Source of the DNA: Isochrysis galbana
Taxonomy: Eukaryota; Haptophyta; Isochrysidales; Isochrysidaceae
DNA: 64,000 bases
Direction: 5' to 3'
NCBI GenBank assembly: GCA_018136815.1
Contig: CM030934.1
Coordinates: 2,058,137-2,122,136, forward strand
Below the pieces are notes generated by a model, which saw nothing but the letters and a program-made list of their open reading frames with translations, ran no database searches and was not told where the DNA came from. The position numbers and the translations under genes are program-made. This document shows, piece after piece, positions 42,741 to 51,293 of this stretch. Every line of letters starts with the position of its first letter. The stretch's first letter is position 1.

Positions 42741-43760
42741 GTCCCAATCGGTTCGAATCTCCCGAATCTCCCCCATCGCCCCTGCGTTGGCTCGTCCAGG
42801 ACAGTCCCCTCCGTTTGGTTCTCCGTTTGGACATCCTATTCACGTTGAAGGCCCTGGAGTGTAGACCCAGTGAGCTCGCGACAGAAATTTCCTCAGTCGA
42901 TAGTTGTGCCTCTCTTGAAGAGCCTCACTAAAAATCCACAGACGTGCACCTCCTTTGAAGGCCTGAAATTCGGTATTTTTCGAAAATTTCGCCGGAGAAT
43001 CCCCAGTTTTTTTGCTGATCCATAGCGTTCATTTACCCTTTGCAGCTGGTGCCCTCCGCTCTCCTTGCTCTCCATCTGGAGGCCAGAGACTACGCGCCAT
43101 CTCTCGCGTCAGGCGTCTTGGAGCTCGGCTGGAGGCTGGAGGGGCCCTCGTCTACTCTACCTACTACGTGGGCGGCCAATTCCTCTACTGGCATGTCCTT
43201 CCCCCTCCCCTAATGGTATTTTTTGTCTCTAGAGCCCCCCCAAAACTTGATCTGGGCCCATGGGGATGCCCTGTAGGCAAGAGGTACAAAAATATCATGG
43301 GGTTCCATCATTTACGACGCCCTGTGAGAGTGCGCGTGCCCTCATCGGAACAGCCCACGGGGAGGGGGGGTCCGATTCCTGGTAGGGGTGTCCTTCCAGG
43401 TTCTATGCCTCATAAATGAGTCAGATTGGGCCATCGAAGTGCATGAGTGCATGGTCAGTCTACTGGGCTTGGTGGTGGACATAAGGGAGCAGGATGCTCA
43501 ATGGTGAGCCGTAGTCAGCCCCCTATACCCCATGCGATCACACAACAGCAGAAACTGCGCTGGGCGAGTAGTGGCGCGCCGACGCGTATATGGGTATGGG
43601 AGATGTAGACCAACCGTTACTATTACACTATTACTATTACATGCATGCAGGCCCAGTTGCAACCGCAAGGCAGCCCTGATCCCATCCACAATGCTACTCT
43701 CCTCAGGCGGAGATGTGTGCTCAGACTCACGCTCTCATTCTCACTCACTCACTCTCTCAT
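42740..43760. other. Intergenic region
   Basis: I see no gene supported by motifs. CTCTTGAAGAGCC and CTCCTTTGAAGGCC stand close together near 42912-42965. Reading frames in 43012-43420 are short and unrecognised. Confidence 0.45.
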
Positions 43761-43767
43761 CGTTCGA

Positions 43768-45165
43768 CTATGCGGTCCGTCGTTGGCGCTTGCGCCCAAT
43801 CTCATCCATCTCTTCGGCTGGAGGCTCCCACAATGCACAAACCATGTTCTCCCAACACCCCAGTTTGTCAGCATGATCATGGAACGCGGGTATGAGGCGC
43901 TCTCTCTCGCCATTTGTTGGTTTGATCGTCCCATCAGCAGCCTGCAACTCGATCAGAAGCGAGGCCAACTCATTTTTCTTCAATTGTTCCGGCGAGCCAT
44001 CAAGCTCCCACAAGCGTGCCGCTGCGGCGCGCGCATGGCGCATTCGCTCGAGCGCCCTCTCCGTAGCATTCGCCTTTCGCCGATTGGATTTCTCGATTTC
44101 TCTCTCTTCTCATCATTCTGCGCCTGCAGCCTAGTGTGCTCCTTCCTCGCATGCTCCAAGCCAGCCACATACGTGATTGGGCCCAAATGGAGAAAATCAC
44201 CGGAGCTGAAGCGCTTTGTTCGCGCGCGCCAAACCGCTACATCCTGTTGCGGGCGGGCTTGAGAGTAGCTGGCCGTACCTTCCGATGGAGGCCGAGCTAC
44301 TGCTGCCCTCCCCTCCTCTTCCTCCTCCTCCTCCTCCTCCTCCTCCCCACTCCCCTCGCCCACGGAGGAGTGTGCATCGTCGCTCAGCGCATCGCGCGCG
44401 CCATCCCTACAACGTATTGCGAAATCCAATACGTCCCAGTTGATGGGAGTGGGTGAACTTACGGCTTGCCGCCGTTGATTCGCTGCCGCCTCTTCCTTGC
44501 GCAACTGCCACATTACCCTGCGCGTACAACAATAGCCGAAGGCCGAAGGGTGCTATCTGCTCGAACCCACATATCGCCCATGAAGCCCGCATGTTCTCGA
44601 CGTCCGGGGCGTATCCTGGGTCGGGTGGATGCTCGAGCTTTGGCGCCGACGTCAGCGGCACGGCGCGGAGGCCCATGGTCGACAGCGGCGGAGCACTCGT
44701 GTCCTCACGGCGAGGCGTGAAGTGGGGCCTTGGTGTGAAAGGCACCGGCGGAGTGTGGAGGTCCTCGGGGTATCCGTAGCCGGGAGCGGGAGTGAAGTCA
44801 GCCCGAGAAGAGGAGCGAGGGGCGTAAGGGAGCATCCCTACCGAGGTGCGAGGTGGGGCGGCCGAGTGAGGCGCTGACGGACGCGCGGTCGATGAAGGGG
44901 GCGGTTTCGGCGCAGAAGGGTGTGCCGTCTCTGCCGCGGACGTCGGAGTGGTAGAAGCCCGCAAGGCCCTGACGTGGGTGTTGAGGCCCGCTATCATCTC
45001 GAGGAGGGCGGTGTGCTCTCGGTCGCGCTTCTCGTCGCGAAGTAGTTGAGCGTCGATCGCGGACTGCATGTGGGCGAGGCGGTCGGCTAAAAGGTCGGCG
45101 GCCGAGGGAGACTCGCTTACGTGTTCCCACGCGTCCGAATTGTGTTTTGACCCTCGAGCCCTCGT

Positions 45166-45198
<33 letters not shown>

Positions 45199-45210
45199 TC
45201 TGGTGGGCAC
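43768..45210 (-). CDS. Hypothetical coiled-coil protein, frame broken (possibly repeat-borne)
   Basis: Three minus-strand frames follow one another. Frame one (45210 to about 44450) has an Arg/Glu microsatellite start, then SAADLLADRLAHMQSAIDAQ and a Pro-rich middle. Frame two (about 44513-44110) has INWDVLDFAIR, a Glu run coded by CTC repeats on the plus strand, and GPITYVAGLEHARKEHTRLQ. Frame three (about 44110-43768) has IEKSNRRKANATERALERMR and ELASLLIELQAADGTIKP. The last switch falls inside a GAGAGAGAAA run, so slippage or an assembly error is likely; the first could be an intron. Helical charged segments suggest coiled coils. I do not recognise a family. Its 5' edge shares sequence with the start of the window next to a Harbinger transposase, so it may belong to that kind of element. 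Confidence 0.45.
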
Positions 45211-46494
45211 TCCTGATTCTGCTCACCAGAGGGGGTCCGTTTAATTTATGTTTCCGGCCTGTTACTTTTAATGTTTGAGTGCAGAGTGTTGATTTGTTGT
45301 TTTTACCCGTTGTATCGCCTGTTGGTGACCTGCAGCCCCCTGAGTACCCCCAAGCCCCGAGTCTTCCGAGTCATCCTTTCGAGTCTACGAGTCCCTACGA
45401 GTCCCAAGTAAGCAGTATCTGCTCGCCGCGCCCTTCTCTACGTCTTCCGTCCCTCCGCTTCGCGTACCGTGCCACTCTCCCGTCCATTTCACATGCCCGT
45501 CATTTGCCCTCCCCGTTCTCCCGATGAGCCCGTTCCGGGCTCCCCGGATGGATCGTGCGCCGCGCTAGCCGCCGGTGCGCCTCCGCGGCTCGTTTCCGAA
45601 GAGGAAACGAGCTTCGCTCCGACACAGGGGGGATTTTTTTATATCCATTTACGGGGGCATTTGCATTTGTAAAAAAATAACCAAAGCCTGAGGTTGCAGC
45701 CTCTTCCCACTTCCCAGCGGCCTTTGTATGCTTGGCGATCAGGGGAGGGGGGGGAGTCAGCGCTCGAGGGCAGGCCCAGTATCCAGTATGGGCGTGGGAG
45801 TGCGAGTCGCGGCCCGCGCCCACGAAGGGTCTGGGCCTGGATGATGATTGCCGAGCCCCTGCCGGAGGGCAGGGGCTGAGGTTGATTGTACGGGCCCACA
45901 CCCCGGGGGGTGTCCGCGATGGAGAGAGGGGGGCGCGAGGCCCCTATTGACCCCCACTAATAAAAGTAGGTTGCGCGGTTCTATAATGTAGGACGGAACT
46001 TTTTAGCCGTAGGGCTAAGATATGATGGGTGAGGGGTATGGAGACGTCCTCCCATACCGCTACAGCCGCCAATGAGGTGGTCTGAGAGGCATGGGAGGGG
46101 ACGGCGCGGCGACGGCGACGGCGTGCGGCGTGCAGCGCCTCCGAAGTCCGAAGGGATAAGTTCTAACGCTTCTCTTTCTTCCTCTCTTTCTTTTCTCCCT
46201 CTTTTGGACGTCTCGTGGTCCTGTCCCTTCTCTCTGGGAAAGATTCCTTGATTCTCTCTCGAAGAAGTAGTAAAGTAGGATGGGACTCCTAGCCTACGAG
46301 TAGTTGAGTCCCTCCCTCTCTCTCTCTCTCCGGCTTCACCACAAAAAGGCTAAAAACAGTTCCACACCCGACAAAAAAGACGTTGTGGTCCTCCCTCCTC
46401 CCACCCCTTGCCCCGCTGCCAGCACGCCCCTCATCCGCCTCTCGCCAGCACCCATTACGGTTGTATCACGGCCGTCCCCAACGCACACCTGTAG
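45211..46494. other. Intergenic region, partly G-rich
   Basis: No gene is supported. GTTCCGTCCTACATT, shared with the hairpins at 18657, occurs as its reverse complement near 45988-46002. CT tracts at 46150-46330 probably belong to the leader of the next gene. Inverted matches such as GAGCCGCGG and GGAAACGAGC near 45580-45612 could fold locally. Confidence 0.4.
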
Positions 46495-47301
46495 ATGGTT
46501 GCCTCGGAGAGCCCACTGCTCGTCCGTAAGTCGTCGAGCCCGCTCTTCTCGCTGCACGCCAGCTCCAACCTTCTCAATGTGGCACTCAGTGAGCTCTCGT
46601 CGGCCACACGGTGGGTGAGTAGTATTTCCCGCCTTGCACCGCGTGTGTTCGTTAGTCGCAACCGGACCACTTCAAAGCCGGCGACTCAGGACGCATCGAT
46701 GGGAGAGTTCACCTACGTGGGGGTCGAGCGCGTCTTTGAGGCACTCGAGTGCACTGTCGACGGATTGCATGTGGTGCGGCTGCTCCGCATGTCTTGGCTA
46801 CTTAAACAGCGAGGCATACCGCTTCAACGGCGACAGGAGCTCCCCGAGGAGGCTTTCCTCGGGGCCGGCGAGCTGCGCCATGGATGGGAGCGAAGCTGGA
46901 TGCGCGACGAGGTGCTGCCAATTATCGTCGTCTCCTCGCGCTGGGACTCGCCCTCCCATCCCGATCCGTACGCGAGGCAGCTGAACAAGGTGATAGATGC
47001 ACTCGAGCGCAACAAGCATACATATACCATGAACTTTCATGGCTCGGAGGGATTTTCGGAGGTCGGTATCTTTTGGGACTGGGCTAGCCTTCTTCATGGG
47101 GATGGGCACATGCGACAGCACGAGGCCCATATTTTTGCTGCAGCTGCAGCCTTTGGAGGTGACAGATCTAGGGGTGGCGCGCCAATACAGGCAGAGGAGC
47201 GCAAGGGCCTTCGATCGCGTGCGGCGCACACTACTTCAACGAACGAGGAAAGGCAGCCAGAGCTGGTGGTCGCAGAGTATCAGGAGGAGCTCAGCGGTTA
47301 G
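46495..47301 (+). CDS. Hypothetical protein with VSSRW...DP motif
   Basis: The ORF encodes 268 residues. The best part starts at MGEFTYVGVERVFEALEC (46699) and continues through LPIIVVSSRWDSPSHPDP, QLNKVIDALERN and EVGIFWDWASLL. This order, a strand ending in S-x-RW, an Asp-Pro loop, a helix, then a strand with an acidic/aromatic FWDW, resembles HET/TIR-like proteins that are frequent in algae, but I cannot assign a family firmly. After SLLHG the sequence becomes low-complexity (FAAAAAFGG, then Arg/Glu-rich), so an intron or frameshift probably follows near 47090 and the listed end is uncertain. The first 68 residues could be an organelle leader or 5' UTR. Confidence 0.5.
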   Translation: MVASESPLLVRKSSSPLFSLHASSNLLNVALSELSSATRWVSSISRLAPRVFVSRNRTTSKPATQDASMGEFTYVGVERVFEALECTVDGLHVVRLLRMSWLLKQRGIPLQRRQELPEEAFLGAGELRHGWERSWMRDEVLPIIVVSSRWDSPSHPDPYARQLNKVIDALERNKHTYTMNFHGSEGFSEVGIFWDWASLLHGDGHMRQHEAHIFAAAAAFGGDRSRGGAPIQAEERKGLRSRAAHTTSTNEERQPELVVAEYQEELSG

Positions 47302-47562
47302 GGGCTCAAGGCGACAGACGAGCTGCATGCTATGGCTCGCCTAACCCAACGGCCTGCTCCCCTGGCTACGCATGGCTCTCACTCAGCTTAACTATCAATG
47401 CAGCATGCTAGTTCGGCGCGCTATGCAAGTTGCGATTTTTGTTCCTGTTGGATGCAGGAGTTCCACAATACGACAATAAGGACGTGGTCACGCACCTCAC
47501 ACGTGTTGGTGTTACGGCTAGCTGAGCCCGTTCCATTAAATGTGAGCCTAGCGAGGTACTTG

Positions 47563-47677
47563 CAAAAAACTTCGTAATACTCTCGCCGCGCGTGCAGCCT
47601 TGGGCTCACTACTCGCATGCACGCCTTCAACTCTAACCCGAAAAAAAAACTTCTTAATAGTCTCGCCGCGCGCGCGA
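47563..47677 (+). repeat. Two tandem element-end motifs, AAAAAACTTCTTAATAGTCTCGCCG type
   Basis: AAAAAACTTCGTAATACTCTCGCCG (47563) and AAAAACTTCTTAATAGTCTCGCCG (from 47645) are two copies 78 bases apart, each followed by alternating CG. They match the end of the endonuclease element at 34163. The foldback array begins 50 bases further on. Confidence 0.6.
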
Positions 47678-47729
47678 CCCTGCACAGCCTCTATGCAGCC
47701 ACGCCCGCTTCCCTTATCCCCAGGCGAGA

Positions 47730-47912
47730 AGCGCTCAATCACCATCACCCACAGCATAGAAAAGCGCTCAATCACCATCACCCACAGCATAGAAAAGCGT
47801 TCAATCACCATCAGCCTACACGTGGGAAACGCGTTCAATCGCCATCACCCCCACCGCATGGAAAAGCCTTCAATCACCTACACATGGAAAAGCGTTTCAA
47901 TCGCCATCACCT
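47730..47912 (-). repeat. Inverted tandem array, same unit as 19612 and 20586
   Basis: Read on the minus strand, the units GGTGATGGTGATTGAACGCT with TTTCTATGCTGTGG spacers match the arrays near 19.7 and 20.7 kb. The order of variants, including GTTTCCCACGTGTAGGCT, is the same as in 20586-20752, so the whole array was inherited as a block and inverted relative to its neighbour ORF. Confidence 0.75.
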
Positions 47913-47913
47913 C

Positions 47914-48690
47914 CCGGTACTATCTAGGCATTTCTGATTTAACGACCTGACAGCTGACGGAGTAACATACGCTCATTATAGTTTTGAGGCATCGGATTGA
48001 CCAAGCTCAGTGTGACGTTAGCTAGTGTATTGATGCGGTGTGACAATTGATTTGTCATATGAGTTTGAAGCTTCACATTCTCTTCGAGAGCGTCTTGCCG
48101 CTTCGCAAGGGCGTCAAGTAACTTTCGGGAAAGTTGGACGTGAGGGGGCGCCCGCATAGCGTTTTCGTATGTAACGTTGGCGTGATTACAGTGGGAAAAA
48201 AAATGACGTGAGGCGACAAACGTAAGCTTTTCCATCGTTATGGCCCTCTAGAGCTGCGCTGTTCTCGCACTGTCAGAGGCCGCGTCTCCAGCGCTTCTTC
48301 TTCTTCTAGCGCCGCATCCCTAACCGCAGTGCGGTCTTGATGCATGCCGCCGTGCTGGCTTCCTGTGCGAACATCCGGTCCCTCCTCCTCGGCCTCGAAC
48401 GAAGCAGCGGAGCGGCAGACACTATCCAATAAAAGAATACAGCGGGAGTGGCTATTGAGTTACGTCGTCAGCAAGGGGTTGCGACGAGGCAGAGGGATGT
48501 GAACGGATCCCAAACTTTGCCCGAGCGTTAGAGAGTGTGCGGAACGGGGCCCCCGACTTCCTGTAGGACACGGGGTCGTCATCCTTTCGAATTCGACGAG
48601 GATTACACACAAGCAACGGGCGTGCGAGTGCGAGCAAGTCCAAATAATCATCGGAGGCCACCACCACCACCATGCTTCCGTTGTCACCTG
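47914..48690 (-). mobile_element. Foldback-like element, copy 2, with coiled-coil ORF
   Basis: This is the second copy of the 310-bp block. The ORF at 48235-47939 encodes a 98-residue protein that shares QLSRKLLDALAKRQDALEEN, the HRINTLANVTL coiled coil and the NERMLLRQLSGR end with copy 1. Upstream on the same strand, 48429-48238 encodes an acidic 63-residue piece (MDSVCRSAASFEAEEEGPDV...AALEEEEALETRP) that could be its 5' exon or earlier reading frame. The right edge carries GCTTCCGTTGTCACCTGAG (48671-48689), the reverse complement of the start of the array at 19612. Confidence 0.6.
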
Positions 48691-48718
48691 AGACGTGATG
48701 GAGTGGCTGGTGTCATTG

Positions 48719-49547
48719 TCACGCGCTCATTTTGCAGCACCTGTACATGTACCTCAACTTGTCCTGGGTGCTACTTCGTCGGTTCAGCCGGAATTGCGTT
48801 ATGACTTCGTCCTGTTCGCATTCAACGTTGTGCTTGTCAAGGTTTATGTTCTGCCAGGTTTCGTTATTCCACTCAGTCGTCACGTCACGACATTGGCCCG
48901 CGGCCGCCATGGAATTGCACGTGTAATCATACGATAACATGTCGGCCAAGTTGTTCCGTCATACCGTCATATGACACTTGCCATGGAACTGAGTATGATA
49001 TAATACATCTGATATCATATGATACTTGCTCCAAACATCTACACTTATAAACCCGCCATTATGATAAAAATAAAAATCTTCTTACTCAGTACTTAGAATC
49101 GGATGCTGCATAGCTGCTGCTGCTCGATGACAAACCATTTCAGGCTCCCACAGCGGCACCCCTGGAGCGTCTCCACATGGCGCCGCCCCCACTCCACGGC
49201 GGTGTGACGCTCGTCATCGCCGTCGTCGCCGCCGCCATGCCGCCATCGTTGCTGCACATCAGCTTGGCGGCCATTGGGGGGGGGGGGGGCTCGGAGCTGG
49301 GAGCGCCGGTATTTCCCGCGCCCGAACTTGTACCAGTAAAACTAGCGTGAATTGTAGCCTCTAGTCTTGTCATATGACACTCAGTATCAGGTCTAGAGCA
49401 ACTAATACTGAGATATCATATATGATATCATATATGACAGAACAACCTGGCATGTCGGGTGTGGGTCGATTCAGTTTGAATTTGGCGATTGGATTTGTAC
49501 CACAATCGACATCGTGCTTGTCCAAGTATATCACGCTAGCATCCTGC
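48719..49547 (-). CDS. Secretory-type protein with repeated LDKHxVxC...FxLNR...YxYxC domain
   Basis: Two minus-strand exons carry related units: 49547 to about 49430 (DASVIYLDKHDVDCGTNPIA, then KFKLNRPTPD) and 48949-48719 (INLDKHNVECEQDEVIT, QFRLNR, LRYMYRCCKM), the second preceded by LSYDYTCN, the end of another unit. The first exon follows a good acceptor (acattgcag). The join between them is unresolved; the stretch between (49373-49140) is Ala/Pro-rich. Evenly spaced Cys residues suggest an extracytoplasmic disulfide domain. I recall similar repeats in algal proteins but cannot name the family. The 5' end overlaps the plus-strand crystallin-like ORF. Confidence 0.45.
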
Positions 49548-50249
49548 AATGTTGTTTGCACCGAGCTCGAGATTTTGGAGATTGTTCAAGGCCCCCATGG
49601 AGAGAGCCTCGAAGAATGCCTTGGTCCCTCCTTCGCCGAATTCGTTGCGCGTGAGGTGGAGAGTGTCGAGATTCTTCAAAGCGACGTCAAGTTGGTGGAC
49701 GGTCAATGTACTTCAAGTAACATTATGGGGGTATGTACAGGGTCCGACGTCACATTGCTCGATGGTACATGTGTAGCAGCATCTTCATCTTCTGGCACTG
49801 ACTATATTCCCAATGTGCGGGGCGTTCGCATCAGTGGGATAGTCAACGGTGAGGAGAGAAGAATCGACCTTCCTTCAGGGAATTACAATCACTTTAACGT
49901 CGCCAGACTGCAGGGGATGAACGCCACGGAGAACCTCGAGAAATGGGTTTCCAAAATCGAGATTGCCAAGGGCTGCACCGCCAATATCTACGATAGTACC
50001 AGCATGCAAGGCAACAAGACTACGCTGAGTAATATTCCCGCGTCAGACCAGGTGTTGACAAGCAGCTCACAGTACACATTTGACCCCAGCGTGCTTGGCC
50101 TGAAATCGATCTCTGTGAGGTGTGACGATGCGCGCCCGCTAGAAGAACCGCTACGGAAGGGAGAGGGAGTGCGCCTTGTCGGTGACCCAGGACAGTTCAT
50201 CACACTTCCGGCAGGTGCATATACGCACCGGTTATCATGGGGCCCATAG
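49374..50249 (+). CDS. Beta/gamma-crystallin-like protein, possibly truncated
   Basis: The plus-strand frame is open for 291 residues. From about 49600 it reads as protein: two Cys-bearing motifs (DVKLVDGQC, DVTLLDGTC), then VRGVRISGIVNG and a Greek-key-like part with CTANIYDSTSMQGNKTTL and VLGLKSISVRCDD, followed by a start of another strand-rich unit (GEGVRLVGDPGQFITLP). These resemble beta/gamma-crystallin modules, which often bind calcium. The first 60 codons lie opposite the LDKH-repeat exon and are doubtful, so the true start is probably an upstream exon or a later codon. The frame ends at 50249 exactly where an AACTATAACAATAGTTTTTTGA motif of the retroelements begins, so an insertion may have cut off the C terminus. 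Confidence 0.5.
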   Translation: MTLSIRSRATNTEISYMISYMTEQPGMSGVGRFSLNLAIGFVPQSTSCLSKYITLASCNVVCTELEILEIVQGPHGESLEECLGPSFAEFVAREVESVEILQSDVKLVDGQCTSSNIMGVCTGSDVTLLDGTCVAASSSSGTDYIPNVRGVRISGIVNGEERRIDLPSGNYNHFNVARLQGMNATENLEKWVSKIEIAKGCTANIYDSTSMQGNKTTLSNIPASDQVLTSSSQYTFDPSVLGLKSISVRCDDARPLEEPLRKGEGVRLVGDPGQFITLPAGAYTHRLSWGP

Positions 50250-51293
50250 TTCAAACTATAACAATAGTTTTTTGACTAGTATTATAATCTATACCACAGG
50301 TACTGTGCGGTAACTGCGCAGGTGCTTGTACAGGTTTTTGGCCCTTGAGAACCTTTGGTACTTGTATCTTGTGGAACAACTTAGAAGGCGGAGCGGGGCG
50401 GGGGGCGGGCGCGGACGTGACCACACCCACAGCACTCCACATTCTCCCTACGGGCCCCACACAAGCAGGGTCTCGGCGCGTGGCGACACACTCGTCAGGG
50501 TTACAGTGGGAGGCTGTGGGTACTTGGGCTCGCCACTGCCGTCGGCTTCTTGACTCAGGAGACAGAGGCGATGAGTGCGATGTTGGCCCAAAAGCCGCGC
50601 TCAAGAAGAAGTGAACCTTCACACCATCCTTTTGCCTTTTGGGGAAAGGAAAGGGGTTGGGTCGAAAAATAAAAGTCTTTCGGGGTGAGGGGGAAGGGGA
50701 GAGCGAAAAAAATTTAGCATATAGCCCCAACCTGAGGGCTGTCAGTCGGTCTTTTAGAAGGTTAAGTGCGCGTGCGCGCAGCACATGATAGTTGCGTGCT
50801 GCCTCGCGAACCACCGGTGCCTTCTTCGGCGCACACTATTGAGCTATCATTGAGGGCTTTCCCATGTTTGCTCTTTGGGATAAAAAAGCAACAGGTTCAT
50901 AGAGCCCACTCCGACTCCAACGAACGACAACGGCAAGCAACATTTGCTAGCCCTTGTGCCCGCCCTCGACCATCATCGCCGCCCACAGCCGATTCAACAC
51001 GATGCGTAGGCACGGCACCACAGCACACGCTGTAACTGCGGGAGTGCGGGCGAGGGGCTTTGTCCAGCGACGCTCGGAGCATTCAGCTTGCTCCGGGGTC
51101 CGCACAAGTGAAGCAGACCTTGTTGAGGCCTCCCAAAACAAAGTCGCATGCATAGTTGAACGCCAAGTTGGCGACGCCCAAAAGGGCGCGCTCCGCGGCG
51201 GGACCGACCCCAACGGCCGACCATGGTGCCAGCGTGCGTGGGCATCGCGGATTATGTGGACGCCGCATTCGCCGAGACCTTGGCGGCGCGAGC
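50250..51293. other. Intergenic region with a retroelement-like 5' motif
   Basis: AACTATAACAATAGTTTTTTGA at 50254-50275 forms a small hairpin (AACTAT/ATAGTT) and matches the start of the ORF1 fragment at 57056-57079. No ORF1 follows in the expected direction. Downstream ORFs are short and unrecognised. Confidence 0.4.

Noticed and set aside
47617..47937. 106-residue His/Arg-rich plus ORF
   Set aside because: It is the translation of the tandem array (NHHHPQHRKA units) and lies opposite the array; there is no sign of selection for a protein.
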